Origin: Pseudoalteromonas sp. A601
GTDB lineage: Bacteria; Pseudomonadota; Gammaproteobacteria; Enterobacterales; Alteromonadaceae
NCBI RefSeq assembly: GCF_002165575.1
Contig: NZ_MXQF01000012.1
Location: 105,671-169,670, forward strand
Direction of reading: 5' to 3'
DNA length: 64,000 nt
The position numbers and the translations under genes are program-made. Within the stretch, counting starts at the first letter, position 1, and each line of letters begins with the position of its first letter. This document shows, in pieces, positions 19,283-27,635 of this stretch. The notes under the pieces were generated by a model. It did not search any database, was not told the origin of the DNA, and saw only the letters and a list, made by a program, of their open reading frames with translations.

Positions 19283-19429
19283 ATGTCATTACCAATGGTT
19301 AAGTTTTTCTTACATGTTAGTGCGGTATTATTCGCTTTTTTATTAATTAGATTCAAGTTAAATTACCGTCACCCTCATTATCTTGCTGAAAATACTGTTA
19401 AAAAGTATTTTCTATTCGGAATTTAATTT

Positions 19430-20008
19430 ATGCCTCTTCACTTTAAGCCTAGCTTATTTATGTTGTTGTCCACATTTACTTTAATGGCTTTAGGTGTTGT
19501 TATTCAAAATATGACGACACAAGGTATCATTTGGCGCTGGGACTTATTACTCGGGTTGGCGGCCGGTTTCTTTAATGGCTGCTCGCAAGTTGCGTTGTTT
19601 CGAGCCAGTAAAGTGGACTTACCTGTTATGGTAATTAATGGTTGGAGTTTTGCATTTGCAGCTATGATTGTTATGCCAATGCTTACGATTACACAACCCA
19701 ATTATACGGCAAGTTTAATACACATGAACGAGTTGAGTTGGGGAGTTGTAACTTTGCTGATTATGCTTGGTTTTAGCACTGCATCAACACAGTTTTACCG
19801 CTCTAAAGCGTATTGCTTAGTGGCATCAAATTCAGAGTTAGCACCGCTGATCTACACGAATCTCATTTTTGCTTTTTTGTTTCAAATATTATTTTACGAT
19901 ACCAATATGACTTGGCTTCAAGTTGTCGGCACAGGGTTGATAATTTTAGCCAGTTTATTGAACACCTTTGGACCGAGGTATTTGGATTATTGGAAATTAG
20001 GCGTTTAA
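19430..20008 (+). CDS. EamA-like (DMT) transporter, half-length
   Basis: The 192-residue product has about six membrane segments and resembles the C-terminal half of a ten-helix drug/metabolite transporter: WRWDLLLGLAAGFFNGCSQV opens the second EamA repeat and the end has GTGLIILASLL. The first EamA repeat is missing. The gene has an ATG but the upstream 147 bases show no remaining N-terminal half, so this is either a natural half-size member that dimerises or a truncated gene. Divergent from a LysR regulator. Confidence 0.6.
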   Translation: MPLHFKPSLFMLLSTFTLMALGVVIQNMTTQGIIWRWDLLLGLAAGFFNGCSQVALFRASKVDLPVMVINGWSFAFAAMIVMPMLTITQPNYTASLIHMNELSWGVVTLLIMLGFSTASTQFYRSKAYCLVASNSELAPLIYTNLIFAFLFQILFYDTNMTWLQVVGTGLIILASLLNTFGPRYLDYWKLGV

Positions 20009-20030
20009 ATAGCTGAACAGTGAAGTAGGA

Positions 20031-20218
20031 AGTGTTCCCCAAGTATGTGGTACTCGGTATTAGTCCTGAAACCATAAGGTCTCAGGGCGGGGATCTGCGG
20101 TTTACCGTAGGCTTCTCGGTACATGCCGAGCTTGCACAATAGTAGACGAACAGAAACCCTAACATAAAATTTATCGGCTCAGGGACTTAACCAAGCTCCA
20201 ACAACCTAGGGAACGCCT
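20031..20218 (-). ncRNA. ssrS: 6S RNA
   Basis: Read on the minus strand, this stretch contains CCCTGAGCCGATA and GCTCGGCATGTACCGAGAAG, which correspond closely to the conserved central-bulge and apical-stem parts of E. coli 6S RNA. The outer ends pair: GTTCCC near 20214 with GGGAAC near 20034. 6S RNA binds sigma-70 RNA polymerase and down-regulates transcription in stationary phase. A TATACT box lies at 20221-20226 on the minus strand, just before the 5' end. As in E. coli it is next to the ygfB-pepP-ubiH-ubiI operon, but zapA and the 5-formyltetrahydrofolate cyclo-ligase gene are absent here. Ends are approximate. Confidence 0.9.
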
Positions 20219-20409
20219 TTAGTATATAAGACATAAACCAAACCTTACACCCCAAATTGAAAAAACTTCTATCACTTGCTTGGTTTTTCAACGCTGGTAA
20301 CTGGCTATTTACTTTTCGGATTGCTTTTTGACCTCAATCATACAATTAATTGGAGTTGCTATTTATCGAGTGGTAGCATTGAGTTAAATCCCACAGTGAA
20401 GATATTATC

Positions 20410-20970
20410 ATGAGCGAATTACCAGATTACCAACAAGCCCAACTCCTATTGGAAAAAAACCAAATTTTTGTTTCCCCAGCAGAAGCCCACGGCGTGATCA
20501 GTGGTTTACTCGCATGTGGTTTGAACATTGAAGCCAAAGATTACTTAGCGTTATTAAGCGATGTGTTTAATGATGGCCAAGCATTCAGTAATGATCTAAA
20601 AACCTTTTTTGCCACTATTTATAAGCAGGTTGTTGAAAGCTTTAGTGGTGAAGAGTTTCAGTTTGACTTATTTTTACCAAGCGATGATGAAACTTTAATA
20701 GATCAAGCGAATGGTTTGGTGTCTTGGGTTGCCGGTTTTATGCTTGGTTTTGGTTTAAAACAAAAAGATTACGGTAAACTGTCGGCTGACGTGAAAGAAG
20801 TGATCAGTGATTTTAGTGAAATTACGCGTCTAGACACCATGTTTGATGAAACTGAAGAGGACGCTCAAGCGCTTCATGAAGTAATTGAGTACGTACGAGT
20901 TTCTGCATTGTTATGTTTTGCTGAGCTTGGCAAAGAGCAAACCACTGACACGAAAAAAACACTTCACTAA
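20410..20970 (+). CDS. ygfB: UPF0149 family protein YgfB
   Basis: The 186-residue acidic protein has the UPF0149 pattern: EAHGVISGLLACG near the N-terminus and NGLVSWVAGFMLGFGL in the middle. E. coli YgfB lies in the same position ahead of pepP and ubiH. Its molecular role is not well established (in Pseudomonas it has been linked to beta-lactam and AmpC-related regulation). The gene is the first of a four-gene operon and is divergent from 6S RNA. The next gene starts 22 bases downstream. Confidence 0.92.
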   Translation: MSELPDYQQAQLLLEKNQIFVSPAEAHGVISGLLACGLNIEAKDYLALLSDVFNDGQAFSNDLKTFFATIYKQVVESFSGEEFQFDLFLPSDDETLIDQANGLVSWVAGFMLGFGLKQKDYGKLSADVKEVISDFSEITRLDTMFDETEEDAQALHEVIEYVRVSALLCFAELGKEQTTDTKKTLH

Positions 20971-20992
20971 AAACAGCAAAGCAGGGTTAACT

Positions 20993-22312
20993 ATGCCAAC
21001 AGTGTGTATTGATAAAGCCGAATTTAAAGCGCGTCGAGAACACTTGCTTTCGCTTATGGGGCCAAATAGTGTTGCAATTATCCCTGCTGCTAGCGAAGTT
21101 ACTCGCAGTCGAGATACTGACTATGCCTTTCGCCAAGATAGCGACTTTTATTACTTAACAGGGTTCAATGAACCAGACGCGGTATTAGTGTTATCTACCC
21201 TTAGTGATAAGCAAAGCACACTGTTTTGTTTAAACAAGGATAAACTTGCGGAGATATGGCATGGTCGCCGAATTGGTTTTGAAAAAGCGAAAAAAGATTA
21301 CTTATTCGACCAAACATGTGCACTCAGTGAACTAACTGAACAATTATTGAATTTGGTGAACGGCCAGCAGATATTATTTTATGCACAAGGTAGTTATCCA
21401 AAGTTTGATGACAAAGTGTGGTCATTATTAGGCACACTGCGAAGTAACCGTACATTAAAAGCACCTACAACGATTAAAGATATTAGCGCTTTGATCCATG
21501 AAATGCGTTTATTTAAATCACCTGCAGAGGTGAATATTATGCGCAGTGCATGTGAAATTAGTGCCCAAGGGCATATTCGAGCGATGCAATTTGCTAAACC
21601 GGGCGCGACTGAGTATCAATTAGAGGCTGAGCTACATCATCACTATGCGATGAACGGTGCGCGTTATCCTGCTTATGGCACCATTGTTGGTGGAGGCGAT
21701 AATGCTAATATTTTACACTATACCGATAATTGTGATGTGTTAAACGATGGTGATTTAGTGCTTATTGATTCGGGTTGTGAGCTACAAGGTTATGCTGCGG
21801 ATATAACGCGTACCTTTCCTGTAAATGGTCAATTCAGTGAGCCTCAGGCTCAGCTCTATAATATCGTATTAGCTGCTCAAGAAGCTGCATTCATTGAAGT
21901 TAAACCTGGTGGTTGCCTTTCAAAAGCAAATAAACGCGCAATGATCGTACTTACTCAAGGCTTAATTGATTTAGGTATTCTGCAAGGTGAATTACACGAG
22001 CTTTTGGCTAGCCAAGCGTGTAAGGCGTTTTATATGCACGGCCTTGGTCATTGGCTTGGTTTAGATGTGCACGATGTTGGTGACTACAAGCAAGATGAAA
22101 AAGAACGCTCATTTGAAGCTGGCATGGTGCTTACCATTGAGCCTGGGCTTTATATTAGTCTTGATGCTAAAGCACCAGAGCAATTTAAAGGTATTGGCAT
22201 TCGTATTGAAGATAACCTACTAGTTACAGAGCAAGGTTATGAAAACTTGACTCAAAGTGTGCCTAAAAGTATCCGTGAAATTGAAGCGCTTATGAGCCTA
22301 AAGGCTAACTAA
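20993..22312 (+). CDS. pepP: Xaa-Pro aminopeptidase II
   Basis: The 439-residue metallopeptidase removes an N-terminal residue that is followed by proline. The creatinase N-domain is followed by the pita-bread catalytic domain: LIDSGCELQGYAADITRTFP carries the two metal-binding aspartates, HGLGHWLGLDVHD the histidine, and TIEPGLYI and GIRIEDNLLV the two glutamates. The frame is open upstream to 20885 inside ygfB, but the ATG at 20993 with GCAGGG before it gives the normal family start. Cytoplasmic. Second gene of the ygfB operon. Confidence 0.93.
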   Translation: MPTVCIDKAEFKARREHLLSLMGPNSVAIIPAASEVTRSRDTDYAFRQDSDFYYLTGFNEPDAVLVLSTLSDKQSTLFCLNKDKLAEIWHGRRIGFEKAKKDYLFDQTCALSELTEQLLNLVNGQQILFYAQGSYPKFDDKVWSLLGTLRSNRTLKAPTTIKDISALIHEMRLFKSPAEVNIMRSACEISAQGHIRAMQFAKPGATEYQLEAELHHHYAMNGARYPAYGTIVGGGDNANILHYTDNCDVLNDGDLVLIDSGCELQGYAADITRTFPVNGQFSEPQAQLYNIVLAAQEAAFIEVKPGGCLSKANKRAMIVLTQGLIDLGILQGELHELLASQACKAFYMHGLGHWLGLDVHDVGDYKQDEKERSFEAGMVLTIEPGLYISLDAKAPEQFKGIGIRIEDNLLVTEQGYENLTQSVPKSIREIEALMSLKAN

Positions 22313-22328
22313 ACCCTAGGAGTAAAGC

Positions 22329-23513
22329 GTGGCAGAACAGTTTGATGTTGTAATAATCGGTGGCGGCTTAGCGGGGGCGAGTTGTGCGTTAAGCCTTGCC
22401 AGTGGCGCATCTGATTTATCTATCGCGGTTGTTGAAGCTAATCAACCCAGTGATGATTATCACCCGAGTTTTGATGATCGCAGTATTGCACTAGCCCAAC
22501 AGTCGGTGCAATTTTTACAAACTGCCAATATATTTGACCCACAAGCTTCGTTTGCAGCTGTTATTAAACAAGTTAGCGTGTCAGATCGCGGTCATTTTGG
22601 TAAAACACATATTGATTGCAATGAATTTGCGCAAAGCGCTTTGGGTTATGTAGTTGAGGTTAATCCATTTGGCCGGTCTTTACATAATCAATTAATGAAT
22701 ACCGCGGTTAAAGTATTTTGTCCTGACACCATTGCAAGTTTGAATTACCAAGTAGATTCAGCACAGCTAACACTTGAGTCGGGGGCTGAGTTAAACGCAA
22801 AACTTGTGATCATTGCTGATGGCGCACAGTCCCCAACGCGACAATTAGTCAATATTAACTTTACAACCGAGCCTTATTCACAAGGCGCGATTATTGCGAA
22901 CATTGAAGTGGCGGGTGGTCATCATGACCATGCATTTGAACGTTTCACAGAGCACGGGCCTATAGCACTACTACCTATGAGCAAGAACCGTTACTCATTA
23001 GTATGGTGTATGGAGCCTGAGCAAATCAAGCAGCATATGGCGCTTGATGATATGGCATTCATCATGGCACTACAAAATGCATTTGGTTATCGCGCCGGAC
23101 AATTTGTTAAAGCAGGTGTACGCACCAGCTATCCACTCGTTTATGGCCGTGCGGACTCACTCTATAGCCATCGCACCTTATTAATAGGCAACTCAGGGCA
23201 TGCTATTCACCCTATCGCAGGGCAGGGTTTTAATTTAGGTTTGCGTGATATACAAGTACTATGTGACTTAACAAAAGGGGAGCATGAGATTGGGAGTTAT
23301 GCATTTTTGCGTCATTACGCTCAGCTGCGAAGCCAAGATATAAATACTGTTATGACGCTAACCGATGGCTTGGTTCGATTATTTTCAAACACCTCTCGTG
23401 TTTTAGCATTCGGCCGCAGCTGCGGTTTATTCACAATGGATTTATGTTCTTCATTTAAAGCTCCGTTAGCAAAACAATTGATGGGGCAAGTAAAGCAAGG
23501 TAAACGACTATGA
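22329..23513 (+). CDS. ubiH: 2-octaprenyl-6-methoxyphenol hydroxylase (ubiquinone synthesis)
   Basis: The 394-residue flavoprotein monooxygenase starts at GTG with TAGGAG 7 bases before it. It has the FAD-binding GGGLAGAS motif at about 11-18, the NAD(P)H/FAD motif ADGAQSPTRQ and the second FAD motif GNSGHAIHPIAGQGFNLGLRD. In ubiquinone synthesis UbiH hydroxylates C1 of the ring. The assignment UbiH rather than its paralogues rests on gene order (ygfB-pepP-ubiH-ubiI). It overlaps ubiI by 4 bases. Confidence 0.9.
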   Translation: MAEQFDVVIIGGGLAGASCALSLASGASDLSIAVVEANQPSDDYHPSFDDRSIALAQQSVQFLQTANIFDPQASFAAVIKQVSVSDRGHFGKTHIDCNEFAQSALGYVVEVNPFGRSLHNQLMNTAVKVFCPDTIASLNYQVDSAQLTLESGAELNAKLVIIADGAQSPTRQLVNINFTTEPYSQGAIIANIEVAGGHHDHAFERFTEHGPIALLPMSKNRYSLVWCMEPEQIKQHMALDDMAFIMALQNAFGYRAGQFVKAGVRTSYPLVYGRADSLYSHRTLLIGNSGHAIHPIAGQGFNLGLRDIQVLCDLTKGEHEIGSYAFLRHYAQLRSQDINTVMTLTDGLVRLFSNTSRVLAFGRSCGLFTMDLCSSFKAPLAKQLMGQVKQGKRL

Positions 23514-24676
23514 AACAAGCACAAGTATGTGTAGTTGGTGGCGGGTGTGTGGGGCTCACACTTGCACTGGGTTTAGCAAAAGCTAACGTTAGTGTCATTG
23601 TCATTGATGCCGCTGCGAAACAGCAATTACCAGGTGATGATTATGGTTTGCGTGTCAGTGCATTAAGCCTTGCTAGCCAAGCGTTATTTGAATCAATTGG
23701 TGTGTGGCCACAAATTGTTGCTCAGCGCGCTCGCGCATACACCCATATGGATGTTCGAGATCAAGATAGCTTTGGTAAAATAGCATTTAATAGCGATGAG
23801 CTTGATTTACCTCAGTTAGGTCACATTGTAGAAAATGACATTATTCGCTATGCATTAATAAATGAGCTTGAAAAGCACAGTCAAGCGACCCTGATGTTTG
23901 AAACGCGGTATCAACAAATTCATCAAAGTGAAAATGATGTATTTGTTACTCTTGAATCAGGTGAACCAATTATTGCTAAGCTTTTGGTGGCAGCGGACGG
24001 TGCTAACTCTTCAATTCGAAAACAGTTTAACTTACCTATCACGTTTAAAGATTATGATCATAATGCGATTGTTGCGACGGTAAAAACCGCCGAGCCACAT
24101 AATAATACTGCACGCCAGGTATTCTTACCTACTGGGCCATTAGCATTTTTACCTCTGACAGATAAACACACGCATTCAATTGTTTGGTCAACGAGCCCTG
24201 AGCATTGTCAGTCCCTATTAGCGATGGATGATGCTGATTTTAATAAAGCGGTTATGGCTGCACTGGATGGTCAGTGTGGTTTATGCGAGATACAAAGTCA
24301 GCGTGCTGCATTTCCACTTAAAATGCGTTACGCCCAGCAATGGGTTGCAGGTAAAGTGGTGCTCATCGGCGATGCTGCACATACAATTCACCCCCTCGCA
24401 GGGCTTGGGATGAATTTAGGCCTGAAAGATGCCAGTTATTTGATTGAATTACTCAGTGAGCAAAATACAGAGTTTGCCAGTGATCGCACCTTGCGTGATT
24501 ACGAACGCACCCGCAAGCTCGATGCGCAAAAGCATATTGCTATGATGCAAGGTTTAAAAGAGTTATTTGCAGGTACTCACCCAGTTAAAAAGTTGATACG
24601 CGGTGTTGGTTTGAGCATGGTTGATAACCTAGGGCCGATAAAACATCTTTTTGCCAAACAAGCGATTGGTAAATAA
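23510..24676 (+). CDS. ubiI: 2-octaprenylphenol hydroxylase (ubiquinone C5 hydroxylation)
   Basis: The 388-residue product is a second FAD monooxygenase of the UbiH/COQ6 family: GGGCVGLTLALGL at the N-terminus, ADGANSSIRKQF in the middle, and GDAAHTIHPLAGLGMNLGLKD near the C-terminus. UbiI (formerly VisC) hydroxylates C5. The four-base ATGA overlap with ubiH shows translational coupling. A separate ubiF gene, needed in E. coli for C6, is not in this window. End of the operon; a hairpin follows. Confidence 0.9.
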   Translation: MKQAQVCVVGGGCVGLTLALGLAKANVSVIVIDAAAKQQLPGDDYGLRVSALSLASQALFESIGVWPQIVAQRARAYTHMDVRDQDSFGKIAFNSDELDLPQLGHIVENDIIRYALINELEKHSQATLMFETRYQQIHQSENDVFVTLESGEPIIAKLLVAADGANSSIRKQFNLPITFKDYDHNAIVATVKTAEPHNNTARQVFLPTGPLAFLPLTDKHTHSIVWSTSPEHCQSLLAMDDADFNKAVMAALDGQCGLCEIQSQRAAFPLKMRYAQQWVAGKVVLIGDAAHTIHPLAGLGMNLGLKDASYLIELLSEQNTEFASDRTLRDYERTRKLDAQKHIAMMQGLKELFAGTHPVKKLIRGVGLSMVDNLGPIKHLFAKQAIGK

Positions 24677-24689
24677 AAGCAGCGGCGTG

Positions 24690-24718
24690 TATAAAAAAAA
24701 GAGCGCCAATGGCGCTCA
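24690..24718 (-). terminator. Terminator downstream of the BON lipoprotein gene
   Basis: GAGCGCCATTGGCGCTC on the minus strand is a perfect hairpin followed by eight T residues. The plus strand lacks a T-run, so it mainly serves the minus-strand gene. Confidence 0.8.
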
Positions 24719-24750
24719 ACAAGGGGAGTGTAATTCTTTAAAATCGGTAT

Positions 24751-25080
24751 TTATTGTTCTAGCTCAACGAGCATTTTATTTTCTATGATCTCTATACCTT
24801 GAGTGTTCTCGATAAATTTTTGCGCAAGGGCACGTTCAAAACCGTTGCTCGCGATGCCATTTAATTCAATTTTGTTACCTATCACGGTTAAGTTTAGCTG
24901 TGAGAGGTTTAAGTTTGGGTTGTTAAGTAACTTGTTAACTGTAAGCTGTTGTAAAGTGGGTTGAGTTGAAGCGCTACTGACCATAATACTGCTTGGCGCT
25001 GCACTCACTTGCGTTGCACAGGCAAGTAAAAAAACACAACTAAGCGATATAAGTGATACGGTTAATTTGAAGCGGTTCAT
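24751..25080 (-). CDS. BON-domain lipoprotein
   Basis: About 109 residues. A lipoprotein signal peptide with lipobox LLAC is followed by a linker and a BON (OsmY-like) domain: LTVIGNKIELNGIASNGFER and GIEIIENKMLVEL. BON domains bind phospholipids or stabilise membranes in osmotic stress. ATG at 25080 is chosen over TTG at 25092 because it has GAGGGAAA before it and gives a compact signal peptide. It is convergent with ubiI. Confidence 0.7.
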   Translation of the reverse strand: MNRFKLTVSLISLSCVFLLACATQVSAAPSSIMVSSASTQPTLQQLTVNKLLNNPNLNLSQLNLTVIGNKIELNGIASNGFERALAQKFIENTQGIEIIENKMLVELEQ

Positions 25081-25092
25081 GATTTCCCTCAA

Positions 25093-25502
25093 GCTTGCTT
25101 AATTAAAGATATATTCTTAATTACAAATACCATTCCAATAATTAACCTTATGAAAATACTAGGTATTTAATTTTATCATGTGAAAATTAAATCTAACTTG
25201 GGTATTTTTTACATTCGAATAAGTAAAAAACTCTTTGCCCAATAGAACGATGAGTTTGGCGGCTAAAAGTTAAAATATTTTATTTACACTTTGACTGAGC
25301 AACACCGCGAATTTGTTCCATAACATAAATAAGCGTATTTCCTGAGTCTTAAACTTGTACCAGCCAATAACTAAGTTTAATAGGGGAGGGAGTATTTTTG
25401 TATGAACTAAGTTGACAGCGTTGTCTTTGCATGTTTCTATAAGAGGGTTGTGAATTAAATGTTAATTTACAGCGCAAAATTTTTACATCCAAGGAATATA
25501 AA
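25093..25502. other. AT-rich intergenic region, divergent promoters
   Basis: About 410 bases between the BON gene (minus) and the subtilase (plus). I see no gene-like frame, RNA or strong terminator. The subtilase ATG is preceded by AAGGAATATAAA as ribosome-binding site. The length suggests regulated promoters, but no operator was recognised. Confidence 0.5.
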
Positions 25503-27581
25503 ATGAGCGTGTCAAAGACCCCTAGATTCAAAATAACCGCATTAACAAGTGCTATTTTATTATCAGCTGCAGGCTCTGTGATGGCCGAGCAGGTTGAAGC
25601 AGAACGTTTTATTGTGCATTTATCTGAGCAAACAACTGCGATGCATACTACCTTCGCCCGTAGCCAAGCACAGGTTAATGATATGAAACGTAGTTTAATG
25701 AATAACATTGCCACACAGGTGAATATTGATGTTATTCAACCTTTGCCTGGGGTAAATGCTATGGCCGTTATGCTAACAGCAGAACAAAAACAACGGTTAT
25801 TACAAAACTCTGAAGTGGCGACTATTGAAGTGGATCCTAAACGTTACTTAATGGCTGAAAGTACACCTTATGGCATTACTATGGTTCAGGCTCAACAGCT
25901 CTCTGATGATCTCACTGGTAACCAAAAAGTATGTATTATGGATACAGGCTATACCCTTAGCCACCCAGATTTGCCTAATACAGGCATAACAGGAAGTGAT
26001 GGTTATGGAGCTAATAATACAGGGAATTGGTACAATGATGGTAATGGGCACGGCACCCATGTAGCTGGAACAATTGCAGCACTTGGTGGTAATGGCTTAG
26101 GTGTTGTTGGTGTTAATTCTTCAGGTCAATTAGGGCTACATATTGTAAAAGTATTTAATGACCAAGGTAATTGGGCATATGGCTCAGATCTCGTTGCTGC
26201 AATTGGCCAATGTCAATCGGCTGGTGCAAGCGTTACCAGTATGAGTTTAGGTGGTTCGCAATCATCAAATGCTGAACGTCAAGCTTTTGCTAATAGCTAT
26301 GCGCAAGGTATGTTGCATATTGCAGCGGCGGGTAATGATGCCAATAGCGCGTTAAGCTACCCGGCATCTTATGATTCGGTAGTATCGGTGGCGGCGGTTG
26401 ATCAATCTGGTAATAAAGCATCGTTCTCTCAATATAATGCTCAAGTTGAACTAGCGGCTCCAGGCGTAGGTACAAATTCGACTTGGAATAATGGTGGCTA
26501 TAAAAGCATTAGTGGTACTTCAATGGCGACACCGCATGTATCGGGTGTGGCTGCGCTAGTATGGAGTCATTACCCTAATTGTAGTAACCAGCAAATTCGA
26601 GATGCGTTAAATGTGAGCGCAGAAGATAGAGGTACGCCAGGACGAGATACGTCATATGGCTTTGGAATTGTTAAAGCAAAAGCAGCTTACGATTATTTAG
26701 CACAATCAGAATGTGGTGGTGGCAGTGATGTTGATAATGCGCCTGTTGCAAGTTTCAGTGCAACCGTAAATGATAAACAGGTTACTTTTAATAATACCTC
26801 TACGGATGATAAAGGGATCAGCAGTTATAACTGGAGCTTTGGTGATGGTAATTCATCAACCGTTGAAAATCCAACGCACATATTTGCTGTTGATGGTAAC
26901 TACAGCGTTACTTTAGAAGTAACAGATACAATTGGACAAACAAGCCGACGAAGTCAAACTGTGACAATTACATCATCAGAAGATGGTTGTGATGGTCTTG
27001 CAAGTTGGGATGCGACAAAAGCATACCGGATTGCAGATCAAGTTGAATTTGAACAAGCGAAATATAAAGCCACATGGTGGTCTACTGGAGCAAATCCGGC
27101 AATTTTCTCGAATGTATGGTCATATCAAGGTGATTGTCATAATTCTGGAGACGACAATCAAGCACCTAAGGCTAATTTTGATTATAGTGTAAATGGGTTG
27201 ATTGTTAGCTTTAGTAATTTATCAACGGATGATGTGGCGGTAACTGCTTCTAATTGGAACTTTGGTGATGGTGTGACTGCTAATACAAAAACACCGAGCC
27301 ATACTTATCAAGTTTCAGGTTTATATGATGTAACCTTAACGGTGAGTGATGCGCAGGGGTTTAGCCATAGTTTGGTTAAAACGGTTACAGTAACGGATGA
27401 TAGTACACCTCCAGCTTGTAGTGGGTTGCCTATGTGGAGTGCAACCACAGCTTATACCGCAGGTAATGAGGTCGCATATAACGGTATTCGTTACCAAGCT
27501 AAATGGTGGACGCAAGGTGCTAATCCAGCAGATAATTCATCAGCATGGGCGGTATGGAAAGATTTAGGTGCGTGCCAATAA
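25503..27581 (+). CDS. Secreted subtilisin-like serine protease with PKD and chitin-binding domains
   Basis: The 692-residue product has a signal peptide (to about residue 28), an I9-type propeptide (about 33-118), and an S8 peptidase domain with catalytic Asp147 in IMDTGY, His183 in GHGTHVAG and Ser340 in SGTSMATPH. It then has PKD domain 1 (about 410-493), a CBM5/12 domain (about 497-545; tryptophan pair in ATWWSTGANP), PKD domain 2 (about 553-636) and a second CBM5/12 (about 640-692; AKWWTQGANP). Such enzymes in marine bacteria digest particulate protein. The CBMs suggest targeting to chitin, for example protein-chitin matrices. A terminator follows. Confidence 0.93.
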   Translation: MSVSKTPRFKITALTSAILLSAAGSVMAEQVEAERFIVHLSEQTTAMHTTFARSQAQVNDMKRSLMNNIATQVNIDVIQPLPGVNAMAVMLTAEQKQRLLQNSEVATIEVDPKRYLMAESTPYGITMVQAQQLSDDLTGNQKVCIMDTGYTLSHPDLPNTGITGSDGYGANNTGNWYNDGNGHGTHVAGTIAALGGNGLGVVGVNSSGQLGLHIVKVFNDQGNWAYGSDLVAAIGQCQSAGASVTSMSLGGSQSSNAERQAFANSYAQGMLHIAAAGNDANSALSYPASYDSVVSVAAVDQSGNKASFSQYNAQVELAAPGVGTNSTWNNGGYKSISGTSMATPHVSGVAALVWSHYPNCSNQQIRDALNVSAEDRGTPGRDTSYGFGIVKAKAAYDYLAQSECGGGSDVDNAPVASFSATVNDKQVTFNNTSTDDKGISSYNWSFGDGNSSTVENPTHIFAVDGNYSVTLEVTDTIGQTSRRSQTVTITSSEDGCDGLASWDATKAYRIADQVEFEQAKYKATWWSTGANPAIFSNVWSYQGDCHNSGDDNQAPKANFDYSVNGLIVSFSNLSTDDVAVTASNWNFGDGVTANTKTPSHTYQVSGLYDVTLTVSDAQGFSHSLVKTVTVTDDSTPPACSGLPMWSATTAYTAGNEVAYNGIRYQAKWWTQGANPADNSSAWAVWKDLGACQ

Positions 27582-27595
27582 CAGCCATAAAAGTA

Positions 27596-27629
27596 AAAAG
27601 CCGAGCTTGTAAGTGCTCGGCTTTTTTAA
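27596..27629. terminator. Bidirectional terminator between subtilase and srmB
   Basis: AAAAAGCCGAGC and GCTCGGCTTTTTT form a long hairpin with A-run and T-run flanks, placed between two convergent genes. Confidence 0.85.
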
Positions 27630-27635
27630 TTGTGG

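Noticed and set aside
20885..20992. An N-terminal extension of pepP beginning inside ygfB.
   Set aside because: The extension overlaps ygfB in another frame, has no similarity to PepP, and a suitable ATG with a ribosome-binding site exists at 20993.
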